Of a stretch of 60,000 bases of DNA, positions 35,473-46,194 are shown piece after piece (position 1 is the stretch's first letter; every line of letters begins with the position of its first letter). The notes under the pieces are model-generated. The model made no database searches and was not told where the DNA came from. It was given only the letters and a program-made list of their open reading frames with translations. The DNA is from Owenia fusiformis (taxonomy: Eukaryota; Annelida; Polychaeta; Sabellida; Oweniidae), in NCBI GenBank assembly GCA_903813345.2, contig CAIIXF020000007.1:6021730-6081729 (forward strand). Direction: 5' to 3'. A program made the position numbers and the translations under genes.

Positions 35473-36060
35473 TAGTCATATTTTGCATGTTAATGCCTTG
35501 TTTAAGACAATTATTGCTGTAAGATGAAAATTATAACCAGATCATATATTACACTAGGTTTTAGAACACGTTACTCGTGCATCTTCCTTATTTGCCTTGT
35601 GACATAACTAGCATTCGAATGGAAATTAATTGTGTGTACCATATACGACCCGGGTGATCAGTATTCTGAGTTTAGAATTTCGTTCGAGCAAGTGAGTGTC
35701 CCGAATTATGTTTTTGCTGGATCCCGATAAATATGACGGCTAGTTGACAGCAGACGAGCCAGGTGTGGAAATATATTACATGTATAAAGTATAAGGTACA
35801 GAAGAAGGAAAGATATATTCCATGGACCGAGGAGGAATCTCCGAAGTCCCGAATAATCATACTTAGTGTGTAACATTGAGAACATTCATGCAGTATATTT
35901 ACGATTGTGTCTTCTTGATGGACTGTATAATAAATATGCCTTGGTCCCAAAAATTGGAACACGATAATATTTAATTTCATAAATATATTATTAAACCGGG
36001 TCACCACAATCTTTCGGTATTTATTATTCAGAAGTATGAGTTAATCCAAAAGTTATCAAA

Positions 36061-36335
36061 GACCTCGTGGACTGCTGTGACCCTTGGTGACCCATGATGG
36101 GGTGACCTAAGGTCAAGGTCATTCCTAGGTATTTTGCGTTTGAAGACCTTGAGGGCTCTTTTGACCCTTGGCGACGCATGATTAGGTGACCTGAGGTCAA
36201 GTTCAATGTTTAAGGGTGAATGTCATTACCTAAGTATTTGACAATTTAAGGACCTTGGGGGCGGCTTTGGCCCTTGGCGACCCATGATAAGGTGACCTCG
36301 GGTCAATGTCATTCCAAGGTCAAATGTCAATATAA
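36061..36335. repeat. Three-unit tandem repeat with nuclear-receptor half-sites
   Basis: Each unit carries GACCCTTGG or GCCCTTGG, CGACCCATGAT-like sequence, then TGACCTNRGGTCAANGTCA (at 36103-36121, 36187-36205 and 36293-36311). Spacing is 84 and 106 bp. The repeat explains a 60-codon minus-strand ORF here, which I do not treat as a gene. Confidence 0.8.
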
Positions 36336-36339
36336 AGGT

Positions 36340-37250
36340 TTCTAGCGTTTTAAGGTAGTTCAGTATCAAGTTTGATTACTATGTATCCCGGCCTTGATTC
36401 AGAAAGTTGGAAAACATAAAAGAATTTTATTGAATTCCGCTCACGCATTACACTACTTACATTTCTATATAGAATTTACATTGAACCTTCCTGCTAAAGC
36501 GACTCACTAGAAAAATAGATAACTGTAACTTCTAATTTTGTATTTCAATCAGTTAATGTGGCATTAATAACAAATACTCTTTATTATATACATGCCAGTT
36601 GTCGAGATGACAATGAGCAGGCTATACTCTTCATAAGTGTGTATTACCTGAATGAAAACACAATTTTGACGATCTTTTAAATATATAATTATATATAATT
36701 CAAATATATAATTAAAGGAATAATCTAACCCTACATTTTCTATCGCGATATCATTTAATACATAATAATGGATTACCTAATTAAGGTTCTTACAAGTATT
36801 TTGAAAAAATATATTTCAGCCTCAGATCTAGAGCCAATGATCATCCCACATAATCTAAATATATCATATTGAATGTCATTGACTTAGTTTCTAGTGTCTC
36901 TAATCTATACTTTGAAAAGGTTCCCGTCTACATAAAAACTATAGTCCAACTTCGACCTTTTGGAAAGCGTGCATGATTATAATAATCGCAATGGTAGATG
37001 ATGACTGCGACCGGTGATATATCGCAAAGACTTTTGAAATAAACCTTCATTAAATCCAGGAAAACTGCTAGAGCTTTGAAATAACATGGTAGGTCTGATA
37101 ATCTATTTTCAGATCCTTGGTGATTGGAAGCTATATATCACGAAAATGGGGATCACTGTGACTAGAACACGTGAATTCATAGATTAATTCCCAATGTAGG
37201 TCATATCATGGAAACATGTTTAGAATTATTTCATATTATTATATACCCAA
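36340..37250. other. AT-rich, nothing recognised
   Basis: Includes a TATATAATTA microrepeat near 36680-36715. No gene seen. Confidence 0.45.
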
Positions 37251-37335
37251 TATGTAACTCTAATCCTGATTGGTCAATACCTAGTCACGTGTTCCGAAAT
37301 AGATTTACTATTTCCCTCGGAAAGTTATATTCCCT

Positions 37336-37393
37336 CAAATGTGACGTCAGCGGGAATATACATTTGAACTATTGCCCGCTGACGTCACAATTG
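37336..37393. promoter_or_regulatory. Hairpin holding two perfect CRE octamers
   Basis: CAAATGTGACGTCAGCGGG pairs with CCCGCTGACGTCACAATTG; TGACGTCA occurs at 37342-37349 and 37380-37387, and again at 37661-37668. The octamer is the consensus for CREB/ATF-type bZIP factors; function here is inferred. Confidence 0.6.
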
Positions 37394-37454
37394 CAAGTTC
37401 TATTACCCTTGGAAACGTCTGCTCATCATCACTGCGCAGACGAAAAACAGAAAA

Positions 37455-37547
37455 ATGGAGGATGAGCACAAACACAAATCAACTCCGTTCACCATGACAG
37501 ACGTGCGTGAACGATACAATATAAGCAACGTGTATAAAGTTCCCTAA
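37455..37547 (+). CDS. Short protein-like ORF (30 codons) beside the CRE hairpin
   Basis: Encodes MEDEHKHKSTPFTMTDVRER and ten more residues before TAA. Its hydrophilic, charge-patterned composition is unlike chance translation of AT-rich DNA. It may be the first coding segment of a transposon or a small ORF; no domain recognised. Confidence 0.25.
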   Translation: MEDEHKHKSTPFTMTDVRERYNISNVYKVP

Positions 37548-37770
37548 GCTCAATACGTCAGTGTAATTTCAAGTGTTATGATAATCTATTTCGCGTGTTA
37601 AACGCGATTGAATTTGTCAAGTGAGAGTCTCCGAGGCAAAAATTTCTGTTGAGCATCTGATGACGTCACAGCTTATAATGCTAACAATGGACCCGGGGAG
37701 GGGGCTTTCTAAGCCTTTTTGGCCTTCGCAGAGGAAACGGGACAAGAGTCAGTATAGGGTATATAATAAA

Positions 37771-37941
37771 ACAAATAGTGACTGCCTAATTTCGAGCAAT
37801 AGTTTAAATGATTTCCCCTTGGGAATATCCTCTACAATATACTATTCCCTCAGCCTGCGGCTTCGGGAATAGTACATTGTAGAGGATATTCCCTCGGGGA
37901 AATAATTTACACTATTGCCCTCAAGGGCAGTCACTATTTGT
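37771..37941. repeat. Long near-perfect hairpin
   Basis: ACAAATAGTGACTGCC at the left pairs with GGGCAGTCACTATTTGT at the right, and the GATTTCCCC, GGGAATATCCTCTACAAT and ACTATTCCC blocks pair through the centre near 37857. Each arm is about 80 bases. Confidence 0.9.
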
Positions 37942-38259
37942 ATACTAAAAACCAATGAACTTCACTCGTATACATACATACTTCGTATCGTATATATGCG
38001 ATCGTTTACTTTCAAGCAAATCAATACGATACTTTTGGGCTGTATTTTTGCATGCCCGCGGTGCTAGTGAATTGTGTGATATTTTGATGAGTTTTCTCCC
38101 CAGGTATTACTAAAAAGAACAATAACCCCTGAAGGACTCATTACATGTTCATGTGTTTTCAACGAAAATAGCTCATCCAGGCGAATTAGCACTCACATAA
38201 TTATTTTGAAAGACATCACGATTTATTGCAATCGAACTTCTATGGTGCACTAGCAACAA

Positions 38260-38652
38260 TTAGCCATCGCGGTTGACACACGCGGTTAGCCCACAAGATT
38301 GACACATCGTAATTAGCGGTGTTAGTGTGCTTGGATGAACTGATTTTGTTGAAATCGTGTGACCATGTAATTTGCACACCAGAGGCTTATTATTAAAACG
38401 CAGCCCTGATTTGAGAATCTTGGCATGACTTTTTGCAGAAACCAGCCTTGAGAACGTATAATTAGTATCTAATAAAAGGTAGCTGTACAGGTTTTGACAA
38501 ATCCTAAACTGTCTTAAACTGTCTATTAGAGAGACACATTTTATATAGTTCTTATAATCGGTCTGCATTTCTTCAGACCGATAATAAGAATGACGAGTCC
38601 ATCTAGAAAGTCGAGCAAACCTAATTGTTGACAGCGGATGGAGTCCTAACAT
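38260..38652 (-). CDS. Unrecognised 130-codon ORF
   Basis: The longest unassigned single-frame ORF outside the three genes. Basic, with several cysteines, no signal peptide, and a C-terminal CQSCGLTAC. Its 5' end overlaps the start of the segmental duplication (38630). It could be a remnant of a mobile element or chance; no family recognised. Confidence 0.22.
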   Translation of the reverse strand: MLGLHPLSTIRFARLSRWTRHSYYRSEEMQTDYKNYIKCVSLIDSLRQFRICQNLYSYLLLDTNYTFSRLVSAKSHAKILKSGLRFNNKPLVCKLHGHTISTKSVHPSTLTPLITMCQSCGLTACVNRDG

Positions 38653-40007
38653 GTCCGTATTGGTTTTATGTCAGAGGAAATAGCTATGATCAAAGATATG
38701 TTCTTTGGAACGTTTTACTTTACTGAACACTACAATATAGATCATAGTGATCGATTGCAAAAATCTTCAGTCAAAAATGTTTGTCTAATTAATCAAATGT
38801 ACATATTATAGCTGAAAATGAATATACATATTTCGTTCATCGCGAAAGCAAACGTGACGTCAGTAGAATTATGAACGTTTGTGAAAAAATTCAATTGCTA
38901 CTTAAGATTAATTCACCTGAATGTTAGCATTGTTTCGACATTTACCATGACGTTCTAAACAACGTTCGTGCATTGATTTAATATCTCAAACTCTACCAAA
39001 GAATGCATATTGGAATACAACAAAATTACAGGTATCATCGTCACAGAGTGAATTGTATAGAAGACATTGCTAGATTAGCGAAGGACATCGCAGGCCATTC
39101 ACTCTATAAATCGACAGATTAATAGAGAATTTTCAAAGTGTGAATATAGGCAGAAAACAAAGAGAATGCATATCATAATAGGCAACATTGTGATTAATTG
39201 TGTATACTTTAAAATGTCAATAGATCAAAAGGACAAGAAGAGGAATCTTGATTACCTTGATCAAACGCACTTGCATTAGATGTTTCATATCGTCTGATCA
39301 TTCTTACACTTTTTAAAAATGAGAGGCAACAAAATCTGTCAAAACTGCTAATTCAAAATGACCGATCACGTCATTTTGGAATCGCCAAACCTTTGAAGGC
39401 ATGGTTGATGGCTTTAAAATCACCCCATTGGAGTTGCTGGCTACATATACTCGATAAAACACCTCGTTTATTGATAGACTGATGCCCAAGAAAGCATAAA
39501 TTCCATGTTAAATTCTTCATCATTTTCTTTGACATATATTTAGAATTTATTTAATTGTTTTAATTGCTGATGCTCGCTATATTTATTCTTGTTAGAAATA
39601 AAAAGAAATGCAATCGCTTGTTTTCGAAAATGTTATGTCATCTCGGATGGCTTTATTTATTTTGAAATATTTTACATAAATCAATATAGAACAAGAATGT
39701 GATTCTTTGCAATATTGTGGGAAACCTTTGGTTCAAATTTGCTTATTTTCGACATGGGCCAGTCGCGAGTCCAATGTCCAAGATGCACTAAACGGGTTTT
39801 CTTAGCCAATACACGACCATTGTCCAAAGTTTCTGAAATGTATTATAGCCAGGGATATTTACTAGGATGTCTATTTTATTGCAATGTTATTACTTAGTCA
39901 GTATTCTAGGTCCTACACTATGTTTCGTCTTTCGACCAAAATTACCTCCAGATCTAGAAAAGGTATTTACTTCAGGTGTCTTGTCCTTAAAAGGTAGATC
40001 CTGTATA

Positions 40008-40877
40008 CAGTCCCCTCCATAAGTTTGGCAACCTTTTCTCCCTCATTGAACTACGTCTTAAAGCCTCTTTATGTTTTGATTTTTATCTAAATAGCCTGTG
40101 AGGGAAATACTTTTAATATTAAAGGAAATGTAACTCGACTTCATTTCCAATGCCTCTAAATCCCTTTTTTCTTTAATTACACTAGGTCGAAAATTGGTGA
40201 TAGATTTGATGGCTTTTTGAAAATCGTCATTCCCATGTAAACCAATCGGAAATGGTGGGTTCAGGGTAAATCTGATATCAGAATATCTATCCAGTAAAAG
40301 ATTCACCAAAATATTTTTATATAGGAAATTGAATTGTCTTGCCTTTTTTGTACACTAAGTGTTCAGTTTTACTTTATGAATACTAAAGTTACAGAGCTAC
40401 AAAGTCATTTTTGAAAATCAAAAAATGTCGCCTCTCGTGTTATTTCAATGGGAGGAGTTTTTGAAAACTAATTTTGACTTTGAAGACCTATAACGTTTTT
40501 AAACCCGAAGAAAGGTATCAATTTTTATTCAATAAAATTAGCCAATAAAATTGACTACCAAACTTGTATTTTTGCAAGAACTTGGATGGATGAATATTCT
40601 GTCATATGACTTGCGGCAAACCTACCATTTCCCATTGGTTTACATGGGAATGTCGATTTTCAAAAATTCATCAGATTTATCATCAATTTCGACCTATTGT
40701 AATTGAGGAAAACATTGGGAAAATTTGGAGGCATAGGAAAGGAAGTCCAAGTTATATTTCCATCAATATTGTAAGTATTTTCCTCGCTGGTTGTGTAAAT
40801 AAAAAGTCAAACATAACGAGGTTTTAACACGTAGTTCAATGAGGGAGAACAGTTTGCCAAACTTATGGAGGGGAGTT
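40008..40877. mobile_element. Foldback Tc1/mariner-like element
   Basis: Left end CAGTCCCCTCCATAAGTTTG, right end AAACTTATGGAGGGGAGTTT, next to a TA. The arms (about 40008-40310 and 40600-40877) are inverted copies, so two short ORFs on opposite strands encode related sequences (sharing NFRPSVI/QFRPIVI and SYIS.NI). No intact transposase. Confidence 0.8.
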
Positions 40878-41386
40878 TACATCTATCACATTTATTCCCC
40901 TTATCTGGCTAAAAAATGGTACATGATGTTTTTTATTGAAAAGGTAAAAATACACCAGAAACTTTCCCCGAATGTTACTTTGACCTACTTTTGACCTTAT
41001 TTGACCTACTTTTGAGATTTTAATGCACCTTCCTCGGGAGTTTTGAATGACCTATAATATGGTACCTTAGTTTTTAATGTGCCTCTTGGAAATACCAAGG
41101 GGTCAGTGTTATAAAAACACGTTATCCACGTTATGGTTAATCTGACATTCATTCCGAACAAAAGCTGAAACCTCATGTAGCAATTTATAATAACACTGAG
41201 TGTCAGATCATCATCGTGTTTTTGTAATTAAATGACAAAACCAAATGTTTACGTTATGTCACCGAGACCCATACGATTTACTTTTATACGTTTGTTGTTG
41301 TGATTTACGCTGTACACTTATGTAAAAGGAATACCTCTATAAGTGAATCACTTTTCAGAGTTTCATGGCCTATTTACTTAACTTAA

Positions 41387-41587
41387 ATGAATCTCTGTAA
41401 ATGGAATATCACTCTAGTGACCCACTTTTTGGTTGTATCAACGATGTTTTACCAAAACCGGGCTCAGAATTGTTTTTGCAAAAAAAAGACCAAAAAGTGT
41501 AACCAAACACAATATGCAAAACTCATTGAGTGTAATAATAAAACGATCCCGAAAAACCTGAACTATATATTATCCACCGCAGAATGA
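41387..41587 (+). CDS. Short secreted ORF resembling an LRR N-terminal cap (possibly truncated)
   Basis: 66 codons: a signal-like leader, then QNCFCKKKTKKC, AKLIECNNKTIPKNL and a stop (TGA) just where a first leucine-rich repeat would start. The CxC...C...C...IPxxL pattern resembles LRRNT caps of receptor ectodomains. No donor site is visible before the stop, so this may be a truncated gene copy or coincidence. Confidence 0.3.
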   Translation: MNLCKWNITLVTHFLVVSTMFYQNRAQNCFCKKKTKKCNQTQYAKLIECNNKTIPKNLNYILSTAE

Positions 41588-41589
41588 CA

Positions 41590-43020
41590 GCCACCCACAC
41601 CTCATCTTGTTTCATCAAATTTCAGATCTGCCTTCGCTTTGATACTCGGGAACGTATAGTTTTTTTCACAAATCGCATCAGAGATGAGGTTTTTAGTCAC
41701 TCCATCTTTGAATTGCCTATGGACTTCGAGACTGGATTTTATATATCCCACATCATTTGAGACTGAATACTACAACTATTTTTGATGTTATGAGTATTGG
41801 CTATCAATTTTTTCAATTTTTCTTCAACATGTATTGTAATGACTTCAGTATGAATGAAATGTCCCTTGGTGTTCTGGTCCTGGATTGTGATATTGGTTCT
41901 CGATTGGAGGGGGGAGGGGGATGTTAGACATTGTTTCTTTTCACGTTAGATTATGGTTTTGGGATATATAGGGTCTACTTTTCTTATGAAAGATTTACAC
42001 TTACAGTTTGGTTTTCTTGTTGGGTTTCTTTAAAGTTTTTTAGTCACCCTTCCCTTTGGCATTTGTGCTTATATATAACAATAGTTGTGCTGATTCAGCC
42101 AAATTTAAATAAATTTCCTCATTTCTGATTGGCACGCGGTCCAACCCGTGTATTCTCAAGGTTTTGTTAATGAGTCACCAAATATTACTTGGGCCTCCTC
42201 TCAATTCCCATATTGCTATGGGTTGAAACGTAGTTATTGAGCGTGGATACCGACGATCCCACCATCTCTCATTAACCATAAGAACAGTCCAAAAACCACA
42301 TGACCATTGGAAATTTTGTGCATACTTAAATCATTGCAAAACTACATATTGATCTGATCGAGCAAAGTAAAATCTCAATTTTCAGTTGCAGAGTTAGAAC
42401 TAAGTACCTAAGATTTTAACAAATATCATACTGTCTGTTTGGCTAAACAATAAACTGCATCGCATTACAAATATTGATGTTTCTTCTAATTCGGTTTCAC
42501 CTGTTTATGATAGGATCGGTGCTTATCATGATTTTGATCTCGTTTAATACGGATCCATTTCATCAATGTTTTAATAAAACGTGTACATCGGATCTAATTA
42601 CAATTTGTATCTTATCCACATGCAGCTACATTCTGTCTAAAGCATTTCAATCAATTGTATCTATCATCCTTCTCTATCTCACTTAGCAAATCTTTCACTC
42701 TCCCTCTAGCTAATTCTCCCTCGTTAACTTTTCATTTCATCCCACTCTCTTTTATTTACCAATTCTTCCTCTCCCTTGATAGCTTACTTTTAAAACAATC
42801 GATGTCAATTTCTCAAAGTACCGAATAGAATAACTGTCTGTAATCAATAGAAAGTGCCTGCTGATTTTCTTAATCTCCAAGATCCAAGCCAGTGTGATCA
42901 GACAACCCCTAAATAAGGTACTGTTGATGAAAGAGGCAATCAAAATGATGCAATCAAGCAGCGATCCTTCTTTCAGTCCTTTCAATAACAAGTTATTCGA
43001 AGACAATCCTCTTGTTGAGA
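41590..43020. other. No gene recognised
   Basis: AT-rich, no domain or RNA gene. A short purine run lies at about 41908-41922. Confidence 0.4.
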
Positions 43021-44235
43021 CACTCAATACCAATTACTCATATGATTAATTGAATATAATTTATCATCCGGATTATATTTTCGCTTCGTGAATACCTTAT
43101 ATTATTCTTAAAATTGACGATATATTTCACGGTTACTACTTTCTCGAATATTCACAACCTCTGAAGATTCGAAGATTATTTGTAGAGTCCGATAGATATG
43201 TCGATATTCGAGATTTGTTGTACGCCCAGGAATAAATAAAACTCAAAACAAACGTGTCATATTGAAGAAATGAAACATTCATAACGTCCCTTGGGAATAT
43301 ATTAATTTCTTTTATGCGTGTTTTATCGCATATAGCGCTAGACTAAGTGACAGTTTGAAAAATACGGGTAACATTTTTCAAAACAATATATGGGCCTTCA
43401 GTAACTTTGGTAAACTTACAAGGAAATAACAATATCAGTCAGCTGATTCCCTTCATTCGATGGGATGCTTTCTCAGAAGGTAACTCATTATCGGGCCAAT
43501 CATAGACAATCATTAAGCCAGGTCAGTTTTTCGGTCGACATGGACAAATGACCCATTTATTGGAATTCACGTTATATTGTTGACTGATCATGTGAGTTTT
43601 AGACTCATCTGTGCTTTGCCATTCTTAGTGCACCATGGCATATCAACCGATTATGGTATTCTAAGCATGACGTTCGAAAGTTCGTAATAACCCCATCATG
43701 ATATGAAAATATAATGAACCTTATCATATAGTGGTTTGAATAATATACACAGAATTATGGCGAGTCTGGTTACTTTTCGAAATATAAACGATATTTTATC
43801 TTCTTTTGAATTCACGAAAGATATGTAATTAATACAGTCATTGTGGCCGGACTTACTTTATATGAGGAACTTGTTATTAAAAATATTCCAAATGAGAAAA
43901 TGGGTGCAATTGGAGCTCAAAGACTTTTAAAACACTTGCAAAAAGCCCTTGGTTGAATTTCATTCTTTCAATAAATTGTCCAAAGTATTAAAGCTAGCCA
44001 AGTATTAAAACTAGCCGACATCAGATCGATTAAATAATATTTGGTGCTCTGAGATACAGCTACGTAATATCAAAATCATGTTTCAAATAAAAATGATTGT
44101 ACACCAAGGGGTTAATTTGGTTTACAATATTCTTAATGTCAATTTACCCTTTGTGAGCATTTTCAATTGATTAGTAGGCGTGAAATCCCAGCTGAAGATA
44201 ATAAGGTCTCATATTTTATTTAGCTGCAAACTTTA

Positions 44236-44990
44236 TACTTTTCTCCAGTTGCTATTACATCTCTCCATATCGCCATGTACCATATTTCTCCTGCTCGTCT
44301 TCTTTCTCCCCCTGTAGCTATTTTCTCATCTTAACCAAACCTTCTCTTGATCTCTTTATATACATTTCCCCCTGCTCTGTCTCATCTTCTCTGTTTTTGC
44401 ATTTATCTCTTCTCTCCTCATCTCTTCTCTCCTCATCTCTTTCTCTATCTTAACCTAGCCATTTCTTGGCCTCTTTATATACCTTGATATCCTCTCTCCT
44501 CATTTCTTTCTCATATTTACTGACCCTTCCTTTGGTCTCTTTATATATATTTCCCCCTGCCTCGTCTCACCTGCTCTGTTTCTCGCATTGATCTCCTCTC
44601 TCCTCACCTCATCTTAAAGGAACTTTTTCTTGATCCCTTTATATACATTCCCATCCGCTCCGCCTCATCTGCTCTTATTCTTCCATTGATCTCCTCTTTC
44701 ACCGTGCCTCTTTTCTATTCTATTTTCTCACCTTAACCAAACCTTCTCTTGATCTCTTTATATATACATTTCTCTCTGTGCCGTCTCATCTGGTCTGTTT
44801 CCCGCATTGATCTCCTCTCTCCACATCTCTTTTCTCATCTTAACTAAGCATTTTCTTGATCTAATTTATTTATGCATTCCCCTTTGCTCTGTCTCATTTG
44901 CTTTATTTCGCATCATCGATGTTCCCCCTCCTCATCTCCTCTCACATCTTGGCCGGTTCATTTCTCGATTCCTTGAAAAGACTTTTGTCA
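44236..44990. repeat. Pyrimidine-rich minisatellite
   Basis: Imperfect repeats built from CTCTTTATATACATTTCCCC, CTGTCTCATCTGCTCTGTTT, GATCTCCTCTCTCCTCATCT and TCATCTTAACCAAACCTT. Anchor CTCTTTATATA occurs near 44354, 44470, 44538 and 44755, with a variant near 44636. Strong C/T strand asymmetry for about 750 bases. Confidence 0.85.
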
Positions 44991-45054
44991 TCCCCAAAAG
45001 GTAAAATTTAACATTGGACAGTTAATGAGCCTTTTCTTTCAAAGGACTCCTTAA

Positions 45055-45074
45055 GTCCGTCCGTCCGTCCGTCC
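45055..45074. repeat. (GTCC)n microsatellite
   Basis: Five GTCC units in tandem directly after the minisatellite interval. Confidence 0.9.
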
Positions 45075-45685
45075 GCCCGGAAGATAACTCCAAGATGGTC
45101 ACCCCTTTAAAAATGGCGGGGATTTTTCGTGAAAACCTTGAGCTTTTCACTTTAAACCAAAGTAATAAATACTATTGTTTGGAATTTTGATATACTAGTA
45201 TATTCACAGTTTTAAAGAGTCAATTATAAAAAAAACATTATTCCAAAGTATAAATATTATGACAAAACAGTGCCTGTATCACCCCCTTCTTAGTTTGAAA
45301 TGACTTTTGACAGACAAAGAAGTTCAGAGTCCATGTGTCAAAAGTAAAGGACTGGCATCGCAATGGTCAAATACATTCATAATGAGGTGACTATGGTTGG
45401 TTTGATCACTTTTCCCAACGCGAATGCCGATTGATCATTGATGGCCTGACCAGAATCCACTTTTCAATGTGCCACGTGAAAAATGTGCATTCAAATGCAA
45501 GCTTTTGTTAATGTGTTTCTTTATATCAATTTGCAATATCTTACTACTCATTTTTATTAAGTTTACAGTCAGTTTAAATGCACTCTAATCGCTCTATTTC
45601 TTAATGTACCAAAAATGTTGTTACATAACAATAGGGACTAACTGTTCAAGCGTATTACTTGAGAAGAGATAAGATAGAGAACTGA

Positions 45686-45931
45686 TTGATCAGATATGGG
45701 AGGTCGTTTTGTTCTTGTGACGTGCAGGTGATTATGAACGAAAAAGATTGCATTGTCCATACCTTTAACCATGCTATCAATATCTTACCCACTAACCTTA
45801 ATTGCGTGGCTGCATCGAGCTTTCTGGGAATGTGTTTTGCAGAATTTAGTCGACAGGACAAAGAAAATCACGTGATATATCAAGGACATTGGTATGTTAA
45901 CTATGAAAGTCACTTCATTCGTGCAGTCTAG
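45686..45931 (+). CDS. Unrecognised ORF, possible protein remnant
   Basis: An 81-codon ORF whose body (from MNEKDCIVHTFNHA onward) looks protein-like. The DCxVHxxNxA pattern recalls the catalytic-cysteine region of some cysteine peptidases, but nothing else supports that. The first 40 bases are a dispersed repeat shared with 59185-59235. Confidence 0.2.
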   Translation: MIRYGRSFCSCDVQVIMNEKDCIVHTFNHAINILPTNLNCVAASSFLGMCFAEFSRQDKENHVIYQGHWYVNYESHFIRAV

Positions 45932-46194
45932 CAAAATCATCAAATGGTTCAAATTGAATTGCGATTGTAATTGTGTTGCTTTTACTTGCTTGGGGTTTAT
46001 AAGGCAATAAGTGCAAATACATTAATCACTTTATGTAATGCTACATATTGGAAATTAACACAAGCTGTCAATGAGAGGTGACAAAAAGGGGTGAGAGGTG
46101 TAAAGAAAGTATGCCGAACTGAAAACATGCAGATTACAATAAAGCTCTTCTAAACTAGATGAGACAGTACACATAATGTATGGAAATTTGGTGG

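Larger units (their letters stand above)
38630..44200. repeat. Segmental duplication, copy 1
   Basis: Collinear matches with 49140-53690: TGATCGATTG and ATCTTCAGTC blocks (38750 with 49260), GATCAAACGCACTTGCATTA (39260 with 50729), CCAATTACTCA (43031 with 51591), TTGTTGACTGATCA (43578 with 52113) and AATGTCAATTTAC (44136 with 53628). Strongly diverged and broken by insertions. Confidence 0.75.

Noticed and set aside
36024-36206. Minus-strand ORF with repeated GHPIMGHQGS-like blocks
   Set aside because: A by-product of the tandem repeat; the 84- and 106-bp spacings do not keep one frame across units.
36061-36335. CRISPR-like regular repeats
   Set aside because: Eukaryotic context, uneven spacing, no short identical repeats with unique spacers, no cas genes.
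44807-45004. 65-codon ORF in the pyrimidine-rich region
   Set aside because: Low-complexity translation of the minisatellite.
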